Made by a program: the position numbers and the translations under genes. Under the pieces are notes generated by a model. It saw only the letters and a list, made by a program, of their open reading frames with translations, did not search any database and was not told the DNA's origin. From positions 9,936,001 to 10,000,000 of the forward strand of contig NC_088117.1 of assembly GCF_036370855.1 (NCBI RefSeq): a DNA stretch of 64,000 bases, read 5' to 3'. This stretch comes from Dromaius novaehollandiae. Lineage: Eukaryota; Chordata; Aves; Casuariiformes; Dromaiidae. This document shows positions 28,841-42,100 of the stretch, piece after piece. Numbering within the stretch: the stretch's first letter is position 1; each line of letters starts with the position of its first letter.

Positions 28841-30599
28841 ATGGGAAGCATGTGACTGCCCTGCTCTGGAAGCGCTTTGGATTCCAGGGCGATTAAGATG
28901 CAGCGGATGCCTCAGCGGGAAGGTGGGCTGGGGGCTGTTTTTCTGAGGGTGAGAGCTGCCATGTGCGACCTGTCTGGGTGCTGGAAGCAGGGGAGCACAT
29001 CACGAGCAATCGCTCTCAGGCTTCTCAGAAAGTCTCCCCGCGTTGTGGTTGGGAGCTGGAGGGGGGCCCTGGGAGCCTGGGGGGCTGACAGCTCTGGAAA
29101 GCCTCCTCTGCACCCAAAAGCTTGAGGGTCCTCAGGGTTGGGTGAAGCCGCAAGGGAGAGGTGGGAGCTGGGACAGCACTGAGCCTAGAGCTGATCAGAA
29201 ACCCCGTATCCCGCAGAGCATTTCCATCTTGGGGCAATCTTTACAACTTACGTTTCCCTTTCTCAAGCAAGGCTGTCGGTCTGGACGTGCTGTCTGCTAT
29301 CTCCCGCGGCTGAGAGGTCCCTTTGCCCCCACTCCTCCTTCCAGCCCCAGCCCCATGGCTGGATGGGGCCGTCGGCGATGTGCCCCACCGAGGGGAGACA
29401 GCGGGAGAGGAAGAGCTTGGCCAAGTGGCCCAGGGACAGTTAATCTACCCCTGCAACAGGCCGGCCAGATCAAAACCAAACCAAGAAAGTTCAATTTCAG
29501 GTGTTTGCTATTCTGACCAAAAAAAAAAGAAACCTTGGAGAGCATGTGCATGGGTCCATGCAGAATATCGTAGCTAAAAAGACCTGACTTTCTATGGAAG
29601 AACATTTTCCATGGAAAACTCAACCAGCCCTTGATGGGACTTGCTATCGGGAGAGGGGCAAGTACCCAGGAGGATGATTTCTCCCTTTTCAGCTCTCGGT
29701 CAGGTGATGTTCACCAGAAAGGGGGAAGAGGATTGAATCTGCGGAGAAATGGATCCCTCCCCTCCGTTGCCCCTTCCCTCGAGCCTCGCGCCGAACGGCA
29801 GCAGCTCGCTGCCGGCGCGGGCAGCTCTGGAGCTCCGTGGCCGGTTAGCACCAGAAAAACAATTGTCTCTGCAGACTGCCCCAAAGCTCCCAAGTGATGA
29901 CAATTTTAAATGAGTGAGAGGTTGAAAAATAGTGAGTGAGATTTTTAAAGGGTCACCTTGGCCAAGGAGGCAGAAATTCTTCCTCGTGCAAGTGAGACGC
30001 TTTAGGAACTGCCTTAAAATTAATCCAAAACATGAGCCCGGCTCCAAATGAGTGGGACTTGGCAAGACGGCTGGACGCATTATCTTTAAATATAGGCAGG
30101 CATCCCAGAGGGTTTCTGGTGGTTTTCCTGGTCACTTCTTATTCCTCCTTCTCCCCCTCCACTGCCCCCCTGCCTTGCATAATTCTGTCTGTTTTAATGC
30201 TCGTATCCACATTTCGGACAGTCATTTGTTCATTCCTACAGAGTCTCCTGAAATCAGGCAGGGTTGCAACACGGCAAGAGCTTTTGTGCTGGGATATTCT
30301 GCTCGCAATGGGCCTCTGCTTTGGGAAGGCACTGCCCGAGGGCTGTCGCCCCGCTGCTGCGAGGGGGTTGCAGAAGCTCAGCGGAGAGCTGTGGTGGGTC
30401 AGAGACGCGGGAGGGCTGTAAAGGCACAACTGCCTTTGGCCCTGGCCACCAAAGCCGGGAGGCTCAGGACTGGCTCAGCAGCCAGGCTTTGAAGCGGGTT
30501 GTTGGACATGTCTGGGCATATGAAGACACGTCTGTCTTTAATACTTCCATCTGCAACTGAGACCAGCTCCAGCCAGTGCCATGCCGAACCCTTGCTGCG

Positions 30600-30628
30600 C
30601 ATTGCATGTATGTGTGTATGTGTGTGTA
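30600..30628 (+). repeat. (TG)n-rich simple repeat
   Basis: TGTATGTGTGTATGTGTGTG, an imperfect TG microsatellite. Confidence 0.85.
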
Positions 30629-30849
30629 ATTTGAAAGGATTTGGCAATACGGCGGTGCTAGAATGGTTAGATCCACATGTTCTAGCAAATGCAGCTTCCT
30701 ATTGACTTGTTAAACATTTGCTATTTATCAGATTTTGCTTTTAAACTGTCTGTAACAGTCTGGGAGAACTTGTGTCAAAATCCCTTCCAGATGTGAAGGT
30801 GCTATCCGATACTTTGGTTATAACCTGGACCCTCACTCCTGCTCAATTC

Positions 30850-31300
30850 AGATTAGTTGAACTACTGTGAAAATGAAAATGCAAATAAAGACATATAGAC
30901 ATATAAAGAGAGAGAGAGACGTGCATGTAAAACTTCCCCCAAACCTTCCCGTTCACAGGCAAAAACAGATCCTGCCTTTATAATGAGATCATGAGTTTTA
31001 TCATTAAACATTTGCTTTACTGGAAAAACACAGGTAACCAAGGGAAAGCAGCCATCTGCCCGTGTCTGTCCCTGTGTGTGTGCTTTTAAAGCCTTGTTGA
31101 CTTTTTCTCCATTTAAATAATGCTGCTTTGGGTCCGGGGCTTCCAGACACATTAGCTCTTTTTATGAGCATCAGATGATGTGCGCAACTGGAAATCAGAA
31201 CGGTTCCCCTGCATTCAGAGCACATGGATCAGATAAAGATGATTAGTTAAATGCTTATTGAAAGGCTGATGCAAGTTTGGAGCCTTTTTTTTTTTTAGCA
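30850..31300. promoter_or_regulatory. AT-rich island, candidate noncoding element
   Basis: Non-repetitive AT-rich sequence except for a short (AG)n at 30906-30919. Motifs include AGATAAAGATGATTAG (GATA and homeodomain type), GAGCATCAGATGATGTG and TTAAACATTTGC. No protein-coding pattern. Function inferred from composition only. Confidence 0.35.
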
Positions 31301-31309
31301 GCACATGCT

Positions 31310-33590
31310 CTGCAGACCTGATGCCTTGTCAGTCTCCGCAAGAAGCTTTGGGGCCACAAGATATGCTCAGATTAAAACAACCTCTCTCGCGCTCTGGTAT
31401 CTGTCAGATCATATAAGATCTGAGCCAGCTCCCATTGTAGTGAGGGAGGGTTTTTCCACTGACTTTAAGAGGCGTTGGAACGGGGCCATAATCTTTGTAA
31501 TGCGGATCCGGGAGCGTGCGTGATGCACTGCATGATGACAGAATTTCTGGGAGATAGGCCTAAACCAAAACCTTGGACTGGAGCACCCGGGGGCTGCTTT
31601 GCCGTAGGAGCAGGGAGGCTTAAGACGCTCAACCTGGACTTGAAGCAGGTTTTCGCAGCTGCTGAAGCATCTCCACGAGCGCCAAGCAAGACCTGCTGCT
31701 TTGCATCTACCCCTCCAAGGGTCAGGGCTTCAGCGCTCCGATTTTGCAGGTTGGGCCTCATCCATAATCCAGATCCACCTCTAGCATTTGTCTGGCAAAC
31801 GGGCTGCGGTAAGGGACACCTGCGTGTGCGGGGAGCCGGGCGGCTGAGCTGTCCGTGGCTGCGAGCCGTCGCCCCTCCGCCGGGCGCTGCAGCGGCACGG
31901 ACACGCTCGGACCCAAATGCATCGTCGTGTGGGTCCTTCAGGGTGGTGGAGGCCAAATGCTGCTCCAAAGGGTTTCCCAGCCCCTTGGCATCCAGGACGT
32001 GCTCCTGCACCCTCTCATCTCTGCTCTTCCCCGTGATGAGCCTTGGTGGCGCAGGGTCTGTGTAGGGGATCTGGGGACTCAGCCCAGTTCCCCGGGGTCC
32101 TGAAACCCGTGCCATCGCTCCTGAAAAACCTCAGTCGCTGCAGAGCAGCACTGGGATGGGAAGAGAGGAAAGAGGAGGAAAGGAGCAACTGGAGACAACG
32201 TTGCGTGGGATTTTTTTAAGCAAATCCCTGACGCACAGCCTTTTCTTCTTGTGGGAACCTGGCACTTGGTTATGCTGATGTGCACCCACCGGGGAGCTGG
32301 GTCAGCCTCGGCGGCATGGGGAGGAACCAGCAGGGATTAGTCTTCTTCATCCAGGACAGGGACTTGTGGATTTGGGCGGCACTGGCAGGCAGCATAACTT
32401 GCCACCAGTGTGTTTTTTGCAGCTGTTTCCACCCAACTAGGCCACCTTTGCCTGGTCTCACTCAGAGGCCCAGAGCAACAGACACCTCCAACAGCCCATT
32501 TCTGCCCCCACTTCCTTCTGCTCTTTGGTACATGTGTTTTTAACATTAATTAAAGTGAAAATTAGACTCGATCCTGCCAGGATGTCACCAGAGTAAAACC
32601 TGGAAGCGCTGAAGTGTGGTGCGGTGAGCCAGGATCGGTGTCGCTTTACTGAACCGGGCCATCACGTCTGCTCTAGCTCCACCACCCTCTCGTAGGAAAG
32701 ACACCTCCTGAGCATCAGAACCGCGTTGTGACGGCAGACCCAGGGCCAGACCACTCCCCGGGGCTGCCCCATGCTGCTCCTGGCTCTACCTACCCCAGAA
32801 ATCATCGCTCTTGAATTCCCAGGGAAGCTGCTCCGCCACGGAGCAAGGAGCCTTTTCGGAAGTCCCGGTGGAGGCATCACCTTGGGTTGGCCATCCCTGC
32901 TCCTTATAAGCATCCTATGCCACCGGAGCAATGGCACTTTCTGCAGTGGGATCACTTTGCCGTGCCTTAAAGGGCATAAAACCGGCTAGAAGCAAAGCAG
33001 GGGCACCCCAGGCAGTGGATGAACCCGCCAGCACGGCAGCGGGAGGGTGCGGGGAGCAGCAGCGCGTGGAAAAAACCTCGCGCCGCCTTTCCAGAGCACG
33101 AGGCGAGAAGGCGCTTTCTGGAGTGCCCCGCGCGGCTGGCAGCAGACAGCAAGCTTTTGTGCTTCGGTCTGGCTGGTTCAGAGCGTCGTGCAGCCAAGGG
33201 GAGCTGGATAATTTGCCTGCAAGATTAGCTGGCGTTGGGCCCCACTAGACATCTCTGGAAGGCTCCGCCGGAGCGGGACCAGGTCCTAACTGCCCTGTCC
33301 CGCGAGGACGGGCCAGCGTGGGCTTTACCTGGAGGGGGACGACGCAGCCCGCGAGGCCCCGGCAAAGCCGCCGCCGTCCCCCGCTCGCGGGCACCGCTCA
33401 GCCCGGCGAAGCTGCCTGGCTCCTGCCCTCTCGCCGCCGTTTTCTGCCTTCGTGCCGCTAGCAGATGCCTTTGGAAGCGCAGGCTGATCCCTCCCCTCTC
33501 CATTCCTTTTTTCTTTCTTTTTTTTCCTCCCCCCTCTCCCGGCTGATCTTAAAAAAGCCCCGGGTGGTTTGGGCTTTGCGAAACCCAAAT
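31310..33590. other. Intergenic DNA, no gene supported
   Basis: Moderate to high GC with scattered short open frames on all frames. No domain, splice-bounded exon or mobile element is recognised. Confidence 0.55.
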
Positions 33591-33594
33591 GCCT

Positions 33595-33960
33595 TTTGCA
33601 GCGTCAAGCACGGATCCCATAAGTAATATCCCAGCGCTGGAGAATAAGACAGTATATGAAGTAGACGGGGAGCTATAAAGACGCTTTAAAAGGGGCAATA
33701 AAAGTTTTGGGTTTCATATCGTCTTACCAAAGAAGAGAATAACAGAGAAGCAGGAAATTTCAGTAGCAGACATGACAAAGGTCACAGCACTCAGACTGCA
33801 CCTTAGACGAAAACACCTACTCTTATGAAAACAGCAGGAATTTCTGGCAAGGGCTCAAGAGCTCTTACAGGCAAAGCTCTCGGCAGCTCTAAAAGGTTAC
33901 AAGAGACTGTTTTGTCTACGTTGCTGTAAATGTTTATAATATTCCCCTGCATTGGTACTG
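33595..33960. promoter_or_regulatory. Candidate noncoding element 7 kb beyond the MYMK promoter-distal end
   Basis: About 350 bp of AT-rich, low-repeat sequence with CCATAAGTAATATCCC, GGAGCTATAAAGACG, GCTTTAAAAGG (one base off a CArG box) and GGTCACAGCACTCAGAC. It lies 2.1 kb downstream of the MYMK stop codon region. A muscle enhancer is possible but only inferred. Confidence 0.35.
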
Positions 33961-35189
33961 CATGGGATATCCTGCCTGGGCGATAGCGAGCGCAGCCCGC
34001 GCCTCCCCAGTGCGGGAGCCCGGTGCCGCGGGAGCCCGGTGCCGCGGGCGCGAGGAGCGCGGCTTGCCCTTGCTGTGTTTTTGCCTTGCTACATCTCTCC
34101 CTCCGTGCTTTAAGTGTGGGCAGCACATTTGCAAAAAACGGCCACTGGGGTTTTGGGGGTCTTGCTCGGAGGTGCCCCAGCACGGTTTCCAGGGGCACCC
34201 AAGCTCCGGCTGCGTCTCCTCCTGGCCCACGGTTTTGGGGGGATCAAAGGTTTGCCATGGCCAGAGCAGAGCCCTGTCACATCAGCAGAGGGGGGGGGGG
34301 AGAGCATTGCCTGGTATTTTATTGTATTCAATAGGATTTTCTCCACCACGACCGCTCTCTGCAGCACCTGAATGCATGGCAGGTGTGAGCAGCAGCTCTC
34401 CTTGCCTCAGCTGGGCCCCGTTAACCTGCTCTCCTTATCTGCAGGGCGTTTGCCAGCATTTTCCCCTTGGAAGCACTGAAGGACCTCACGAGCGTGTCTG
34501 ACTTGTGCCTCCGCAGCTGTGGTTGCTCACGGCCAGCACCCGCGTTGCAGCCAGCGAGCGGCTCTCCTCTGCGCGCTTCGTGGGCACGGCGGTGAGTGCT
34601 TGCTCCCCGCTGCAGGGATGCGCGGTCCCCAGCACAGGACCCTCTTCTGCATCCACCCGCCCTCGTGGGCTTATTAAAACCTCCCGGGCAGGGCTTTCCC
34701 CCTCCTCAGAAGCAGGCTGCTGAAGCGCTGCTGCCTGCCCTGGGAAGGGGCTGTGTGCGGTTGTAGACAGCGTGAGAAGAGGCTTCTTGCAAGAGTCTTC
34801 AAACTAGGAGCCAGAGCGCTTGGGGCTGGTTCCTGGGGATGCCCTAACCGTTGTGGCAAAGTGTATCAGTAGCGTGAGGGCAATGGGGAAAGTGTGGCAC
34901 ATGGGCTACACGCTCGGAGCATGTTGCAGAGCGTGCAGGTGGCTGGATGCTCACAGAGACCTGATGCACTGTGTTATTTTTGCCGTGAGCCCTTGGGAAG
35001 CTCTGCCCGTCGCCCTTTGCTAGCAGTACGTCTGCGTGCAGCCGCGTTGGCCGTGCCACCGCAGCACCGGCTTGTCAGTGACTGTTGGATGCTCTGGGGT
35101 TCATAATTCATTTATATTTTTGTTGGACGTGTGTTTGCTTTTGCTTGTGCCCCATAGCAGGAAGCTGCTCTGATGAATGACCAGTGCAG

Positions 35190-35770
35190 ATTTCTATTCC
35201 AGAGGAGCCCGGGCTTAATGCGGGCTTTCTGTGGACATCACTGTATATCAATACTGCTCTAATTGTCCATGACATATAGTCTTGGCTTTTTTCCCAGACA
35301 GTCTAAATAAATCATACACTTCTGCTATAGTAAATAGTCTGTTATAGGAGATGTTATAGGCTTACAGCCCTCCCTCCCCCCTCCAGGAGCTTCTTTTCTG
35401 TGCCTCTAATTTTCCATGTACTTTCCATACTAATGAGCCTCTCTGCAAGCGCACCTGCTGCCCGTGCGATCCAAGCAGGTTTGCAAAGACAAAGTGCCCA
35501 ATGTTGCCGCTGACTTCGGGCCGGAGCGGGTTTGGCAGCGGAGGGCTGCAGGCAGGGGAGGAGGGGTGCCGGGAGCTCCCCTTCGGTGCTGGCACCCGAC
35601 CTCGGCTGAGCAGGAGCGAGCGAGAGCCGGGCTAGAGAGTCTGTTGCACCGTTAAAGAGCTGGGTACTGCACACTTGCAAAGTCTTTGTTAATATGCATT
35701 ATTTACATCAGGGGCATACATAAATAAAATAGTAAATATCCTCACAAAAATACAGATTCTGTTAATTCGG
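35190..35770. promoter_or_regulatory. AT-rich blocks next to the MYMK 3' end
   Basis: Two AT-rich blocks (35190-35355 and 35640-35770) flank a GC-rich patch. The first has TCTAAATAAATC and GCTATAGTAAATAG (MEF2-like). They could be part of the MYMK 3'UTR or downstream elements. No minus-strand AATAAA is seen between the MYMK stop and 35.1 kb, so the 3' end of MYMK is unresolved. Confidence 0.35.
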
Positions 35771-36111
35771 CATCACAAACACGGCCCTGCGTGCTCCGGC
35801 TTGCAAACACGCATGCGAGGGAGAACGCGAGGCCTTGCAGGCCAGCAAAAATGGGGCCACCCGAGAGGCCATGTAGCCCCAAGAGTGCGTGGAGAGACGT
35901 GAAGGTCTCCTGCACGTTCTCCCCAGCCAGGGAGAGCATCGCTCTCCAGCCACGAGCTCTCCGTGACAAACCCGTGCTTCTCCAAGGAGAAGCAGCAAAT
36001 TTGAAGCACAGCCTCTGCTTGGGCTGGTGGTGGAAAGACGAGGTCTTTCCACGTAAGAAAGCCTTGAGCAGGCTGGGATCAGTGCAGATGCCCCTGGCTG
36101 CCTGGGGGACC

Positions 36112-39100
36112 TCAGACGCAGCAGCAGAGCGTGGAGCAGTCGAGCCGTGCAGGAGTCCCAGCGCTCCCGGCCTTCTTGTTCTCCTTGGGCAGCAGCAGGA
36201 CGAAGGACATGGCCAAGGCGCAGTGGTAGAAGCTGTGCACGTAGGTGTAGTCCCACTCCTGCAACGGGGACACTGCGTTAGGGAGACCTGTGGGCAACTG
36301 GGTGCCCTTGGGCTTCCTTATCCTCGCGGGGGGAGTTTAATTTATTTTGTGGCCCCCAACCCTGATTTGAGGCCACCATGAAGCTCTGCTCAGGCCTTTC
36401 CTCTCTCGGTTGTTCCTTGGTGGCACTGGCTTAGCTCTACCACTACATCTCTAAAAGTAGTCAAAAGGAAAGGAGAGAAAGTCCTGAGACTTCTGCCTCC
36501 TCTTGCTGTTGGGGAAGAAAGGCTTTCCAGCCTTAAAAAAGGCAGCAACGGAAAAGCAAAGTGGATTTAGCACATTCCAATTTGCACTTTTCCCGGTCCT
36601 TGAATGAAGTGTTTCATTACCCCACGAAGGACAAAGTAGAGAAGCCGGGAGGGGAGGATGGGGCGCAAGGGGGGAGGGAGTTTCTGCTAAGTGACGTTTT
36701 TATGTTCTGCTAGAATTTGCAATTACCGAATGCTTTGAAAAATAATCCTTGGGGAGTGCTGTGAAGTTGTATCTAGTAGCTCCCAATGCACAGAGCAGCA
36801 GTAATGCAAGGGCTGAACACATGCTCGACTAGCAGCTGTGTCAGGAGGGTTATCTCCTTCCTCTCCCCTTCCCTTTCGGGGCGCAGGAGGCAGAGCGTTT
36901 TACGCAGGGAGAGAGGATCGGCCAGTGGCGAGAGCAAAAGGTTAAAAGCCGGATCCAACGCCCCAGGGAGCCAAGTGAGCGTCTCTGCACTGGCGTGAGT
37001 AAGCCTTGGCTCGGGCCGTGCCGAGGTCATATCCAGTCCCTGCCATGGATTTGCGAGGTGTCCTTAAATCACCCGTGCCCCGCTTCCAAAAAAGGCCACT
37101 AACACTCAACAAAATAATTTCAAAGACTGTGTGTCTGAAGAAAATGCGGCCTGTCCTGCTGTAAACTCGCCTGTGGGAGGGAAGCGGACCAGCGGCCCCC
37201 TCTACGTTGCTCCTGATCAACCTTATTAACTGCAGCTTGAGCAGGGCACGAGCTGAGCGTTGGGATGGGCACAGGGAGGGAGTGAACCCCTCTCTGTCCC
37301 GCTGGACCAAGGTGTACCAACCCTGTAGACAAGAGCTTGAGTTGAATTTTGTCCAAGGCTGGAGGCGGAGCAGTGGTGTAAGGGGGAAATCTTCTATCTT
37401 GGTAGTGTCCTTTACACGTTGTAAAGTCAGTGTGATTTATTGTGCAAAGACATACCTCGAAAAAGAACCTCAGCATCAGTGCTAATGCCCCAAAACAGAA
37501 GCCAGGACCAATCTGCTGTGTGTAGACACTCTTGTCTGGATATAGACCTTTCTTCTCTTTCATCTTTTGGAGCTGGAAGGAAAGAGAACACATCAAGCCT
37601 ATTCACCCGGGTTTAACTCGCTGCTCAGCATCTCAAAGATCCCATGAATGTTAAAATAAAACCAAGCAAAGCCCCTAAACCAGCTCCCTGAGGCAAAAGG
37701 ATCCATCTGTAGGGTGAAGTACCTACACCTGGGTGCTGCTCTGGATCCCCTGGTCTATTGCTATTTCATTTTGGATCATAAAGCTCTTTTCCTAATATCC
37801 AGCCCAAAACCCAGCTTGGGAAGTTTGTGCCTCGTAAGCCCTGTCTGTGCCTCAAAAACGGGGCCGGAGGGAGGGGATATCAGCACAAGCTCCCTGGGCT
37901 GGAGGATGTGGGGTGATCTCTGTGCCCATCCCTCTGGGAATGGAAGGAATATGCCTGTCCCCTTCCCCATCTTATCCATTTGCTTTTCCCTGCGTGCTTG
38001 CCCTGCGCAGACATGATTTCAGGGGACCTTTGCTGCAGCCCGTATTAGCTGCTGTAATTCAGTCCCTAATGACGGTAATGACGAAGGGAGTGCTGGCTCG
38101 CGGCAGTGCTGTAGACAGGGCTAAGTGACAGCGTTTAGCTGGGGTTTGGATCACTGAATTTCCATGATGCTTGGCAGTGTCTTCCTGCAATTTTTGTTCC
38201 ATCACTGAATCCTTCACCTTTCCCTTTTACGGACATGCTCGCTCTTGCTAATGACTCCGACACATGCGCTCGCTCCCGGATAATGCTGATCAGGGACAGC
38301 AATATTTGCTGTGCACGGTGCGTACGCTGGGAAGAAGTTATGTGATTGTCATCCCTGGAGCTGCAAGCCAGATTCAGGCAGATTTTGGGCAGATTCCTTC
38401 CCACTTTATCACTGCCTTTTATGCACATCTTCCATTGGCTTCAGAGCAATTTATCAGGGCACTCTACCCCTCAGCAGTTGTAAAACACCCGTAAATATGT
38501 TCCTCATGATTAGAAATGCAGGAACAAGAGATGCGGTGGGTTGTTCAGACTGATTGAATCTGGTGTTTATCACAAAAACTGTGTGCTGTCTGCCTGCTTG
38601 CTGCTTTGATTGCAAGAGAAGTGCCGTTTAACCACCTTGATGACCTGCACCCTGAGAGCTGGAGCTAGAGAAGGAAATTGCTCTCCTGGCACTCTCTCCT
38701 GCAGGTCAGATGCCCTCCGACCAGGGAAAGCTGGGTCTGTTCCCCAAGGCAGGCTGGGGAATGGCGTGACCAGCTGCACGACAGTGACTTCGAGCCCCGG
38801 TGAAGTGCCCGTGCGGTTTCATACTTGCCCATTTCACGGTTATCACGAGGACGGCTGTCCCGATGGGTCCCGAGTAGACGCCGTAGCCCCAGCGGTCGTG
38901 GTAGATCCTCACCGCTATGGTGAGCACGCCAAACATGACGAAGGTGGATCTCTTGGGCTCATCGAACTCTGCCAGTGCTGTGTGGCACAAACAACAGGGA
39001 GCATCAGGCCATCTCCTCTGCCCTTCCTCCCACCATGGGGCAGATGACTTGGCGTCTCTATCGCATGTTTAAAGCTTTACTGAAGTCTGTCTGGGTCTGC

Positions 39101-42100
39101 TGCAAGGATGCTAAGTATTTGATCCAGGCCTGAGTTTTGCCTCTCTTATGTCTCACAGTTGGGGAAACTGAGTCACATAGGGGGCAAAAGAAGTCATCTC
39201 AAGGTATATGAGAAGACAGCGGTGGGTCTAGGAGCTGATGTTAAGTGTGTAAAATTCAGTGTTGTGTGTGGAAGTTAAAAGGAGGTTTTCTAAGCTGTTT
39301 TTCCTTTCCTTCCCCTGCTCTCCTCCCAGCCCGAGTCAGCTCCCATGGACTGAGAGGTGACCATGTGTGAGCTCAGGCATTTTGTGTGTAGATGGAGAAG
39401 GCACTTGCAGAAGTTCAATGGCTCTGGGTTTGGTACAGCCTGTGGCTCTAGTCCATGGACCCTGAAACCTGCTGGAAGTGAAGGTGTTGAGCATCCTTTC
39501 CTAAAGCAAACTCGGGCTTTGCAGGTGACTGCGGTACCTCAGAGCAGAGCCCAATGCAGAGGACGTGGAGAGAGCCTCCTCATGCAACTGCCGTTGCTTT
39601 CAACGGGAGATGAGTAGCCAACTCTTCTCGTTGGCTCTGCAAAAGCCAAAGAGCCCACTAAGGCCTTCTGGGGGGTGGCAGCTGGGCCGACTTCACCGGC
39701 AGAACCTCCTTCTGTCTTTCCTTCCCTTTCCCAGGCGGACCGAGAAGGCCCAGACCTGGTGAGCCAGCAATTGCCTCTTTGGTTAGTCTAAGGACTAACT
39801 ACCTCCCCAACCCAGCCCAACCTTGCTGGCTCGCCCTGCTCCAGCCACCAGCTACCCCGCTCCGGGAGGGCTGCTCCGGCCGAGCCCTGGAAAGCTGCGA
39901 GCCGGCTGCGATCAGGGCCGGGATGGGGCTGCCGAACCGCGCAGACACCTGCCTGGAGTCTGGAAGCTCGAAGTTGCCAGTGCGAGTGAATTATTAGAGG
40001 CTTTTGTTTAGCACAGAATGGGGTAATAACTGATAAAAGTTATGGATCCCAGTAGGCTCCATGCTTTTCCAGCTCGCACAGCTGTGTTATGGCTGTCCCG
40101 GATTTGCATTCCGGGAAGCGTGCCCGAGGGTCTGCGTCCGCACATGTGCACTCGGGCTTTACAAGCCACAGCGCGGGAGGCTTCCCTGCGCTTTAGTCAC
40201 CACACCTTCTATGTCCTTGGATCGCGTTTTTATAGGGAGTTTGGCTAAGGGATAATGTCCGCATTTTAATCTCGGTTTCCCTGTGGGTCAATATTTTAAA
40301 CATCTTAGTCCGGGATCTTTATTTTTTTGTGAGTTTTTTTTAAATGCAGTAATGAAGCAATCAAGTCAAATCGAGCTGCAAGGAGCCAAAGTGTCTGGAT
40401 GAGCTCTGACCTACCCTGACATTGCTATTGTCTACTGAAAAATGTCCTTGGGAGATGATCTGTCTGGCTGGGATTTTTTTTTTTCAAGTTATTATGGAGA
40501 GCACTAAATTGCTATGGGCAGTAAGAGAAGCCACCTGAAACCTGTAGGACTCGGACCTTGGGTGAACGGAGACATTTCTAAGGTTAATCACTCATTTTCC
40601 CCGTATTGTGGGACCAGGTGCTCCTGCCGAAGGGAGGAGGAAAAGGAGCCTGAGCGGAGGTGCTGCCCTGGGGTGTCCTGCCGGAGAGGGGCAGCGGCAG
40701 GCTGGAGCTCTTCCTCCGTCGGTGGAGACCGGAGAGGCAGAGGTAAAAGTCCTGCTGGTGTTTTGGGCTGTGCATGGGCCCAACGAGCCCGCACCAGCGT
40801 TTGGAGGGCTGGGGACCTTCCTGGTGGGAAGTAAGCTGGAATCGGGATTGCTGCTAGGGATGGGGCGAATTTGAGGAGCAAAACATTAGTGTCTGAAAGG
40901 CGACTGCCCCCTCCCCTCTCTCCTCTTACTCTTTCCCTGTCAGAAAGTCTCATCTGTCCTTCTCCCTCAAAAAAAAAAGTTGGCAAAATTGGAAAATAAA
41001 AAAAAGTTTGAAGGTTTCACCCTTCTCTAGTTCTCTCATTTTTCTTATTTCAATTATACCTTGTTCCAGTGGCAAAGGAGAAACAAAAGAGGGGAAAACA
41101 GAGAAGGGAGAGAAGAATCCAAATTTTTAATAAAAAGCAAGTGATATATCTGTCTCCTTTTTCAAATCCGATCTACTATTTCCACTCAGCCTAGACTTGG
41201 CTTTTGATAAACCAAGGAGATATATTTGTGTTTTGACTAAGCTCCTTCGATGTGTGTGCTACCAGGGGAAGTGGCAGATTCTCCATTTCTTAATGCCTTC
41301 AAGTCCAGAGTGGACGCTGCTCGGGAAGGCAGACTGGGGACCGACAAGCCAACAGGCCCCACGTGGGGATAATGAGGAAAAAAGAGATTCTCTGATACAG
41401 GAGGTGTCAAACTGAGTGGTCTCGTACTACTGTCCAGTCTGCAACTAAAGTTCAAGATTGTGTGTGTTATTTTCCAGTTTGAAAGAAAGAATTCCACTTT
41501 TTAAGGGATGCATAAGGACCGATGACAGCAGAACACCCAACTAACACAAATACTGGGCGCCAGAAATCTGTTTGTCTCCAAGAGCAAAACTTTTCCAGCC
41601 ACCGCTCAAGACAGTTGCCGTACGTGTCTGTACAGCACCGAGCGCAATGGCTCTCCAGGGCATGAACTACATAAAAACAGACCAAAGCCCAGCCCAGCTT
41701 GCAGAAGAGGCTGCCTCTGAGTTAAGCCTCGCAGATGGCAGCTCAAAGGCAGCTGCATTGCTGGGGACTGTCCCCACCGGCCACCCCACCGCCAGCTGCC
41801 GCGCCAGCCTGCGATGCGGCTCCGGGCAGCCCCCGAGCGCCGGCCTCACCCATCAGCGACACCCAGATGGACAGGGCCGTCCCGTAGATGCTGAAATACT
41901 CCAGGATGTCGTAGCGCATGAAGCACAGCACTGACAAACCGGGGCCGTCGCACGCGTGGTGAATCTATTGGGGGGAAAAACAGAGCGTTGCAAAGCGCGT
42001 TACAGATCCGGACCCAATGTGCAGTCTTTATCACGGCAATTGAATCCTCGTTTTTTATCAATACCTAGTTGCTTTCCCACAGACAACTACGGCAAAAGAA

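Larger units (their letters stand above)
27435..30700. other. Intergenic DNA, no gene supported
   Basis: Mixed-composition sequence with no recognised exon. Only short pyrimidine tracts (near 27880-27900) and the MIR-like relic at 28775-28840 stand out. Confidence 0.55.
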
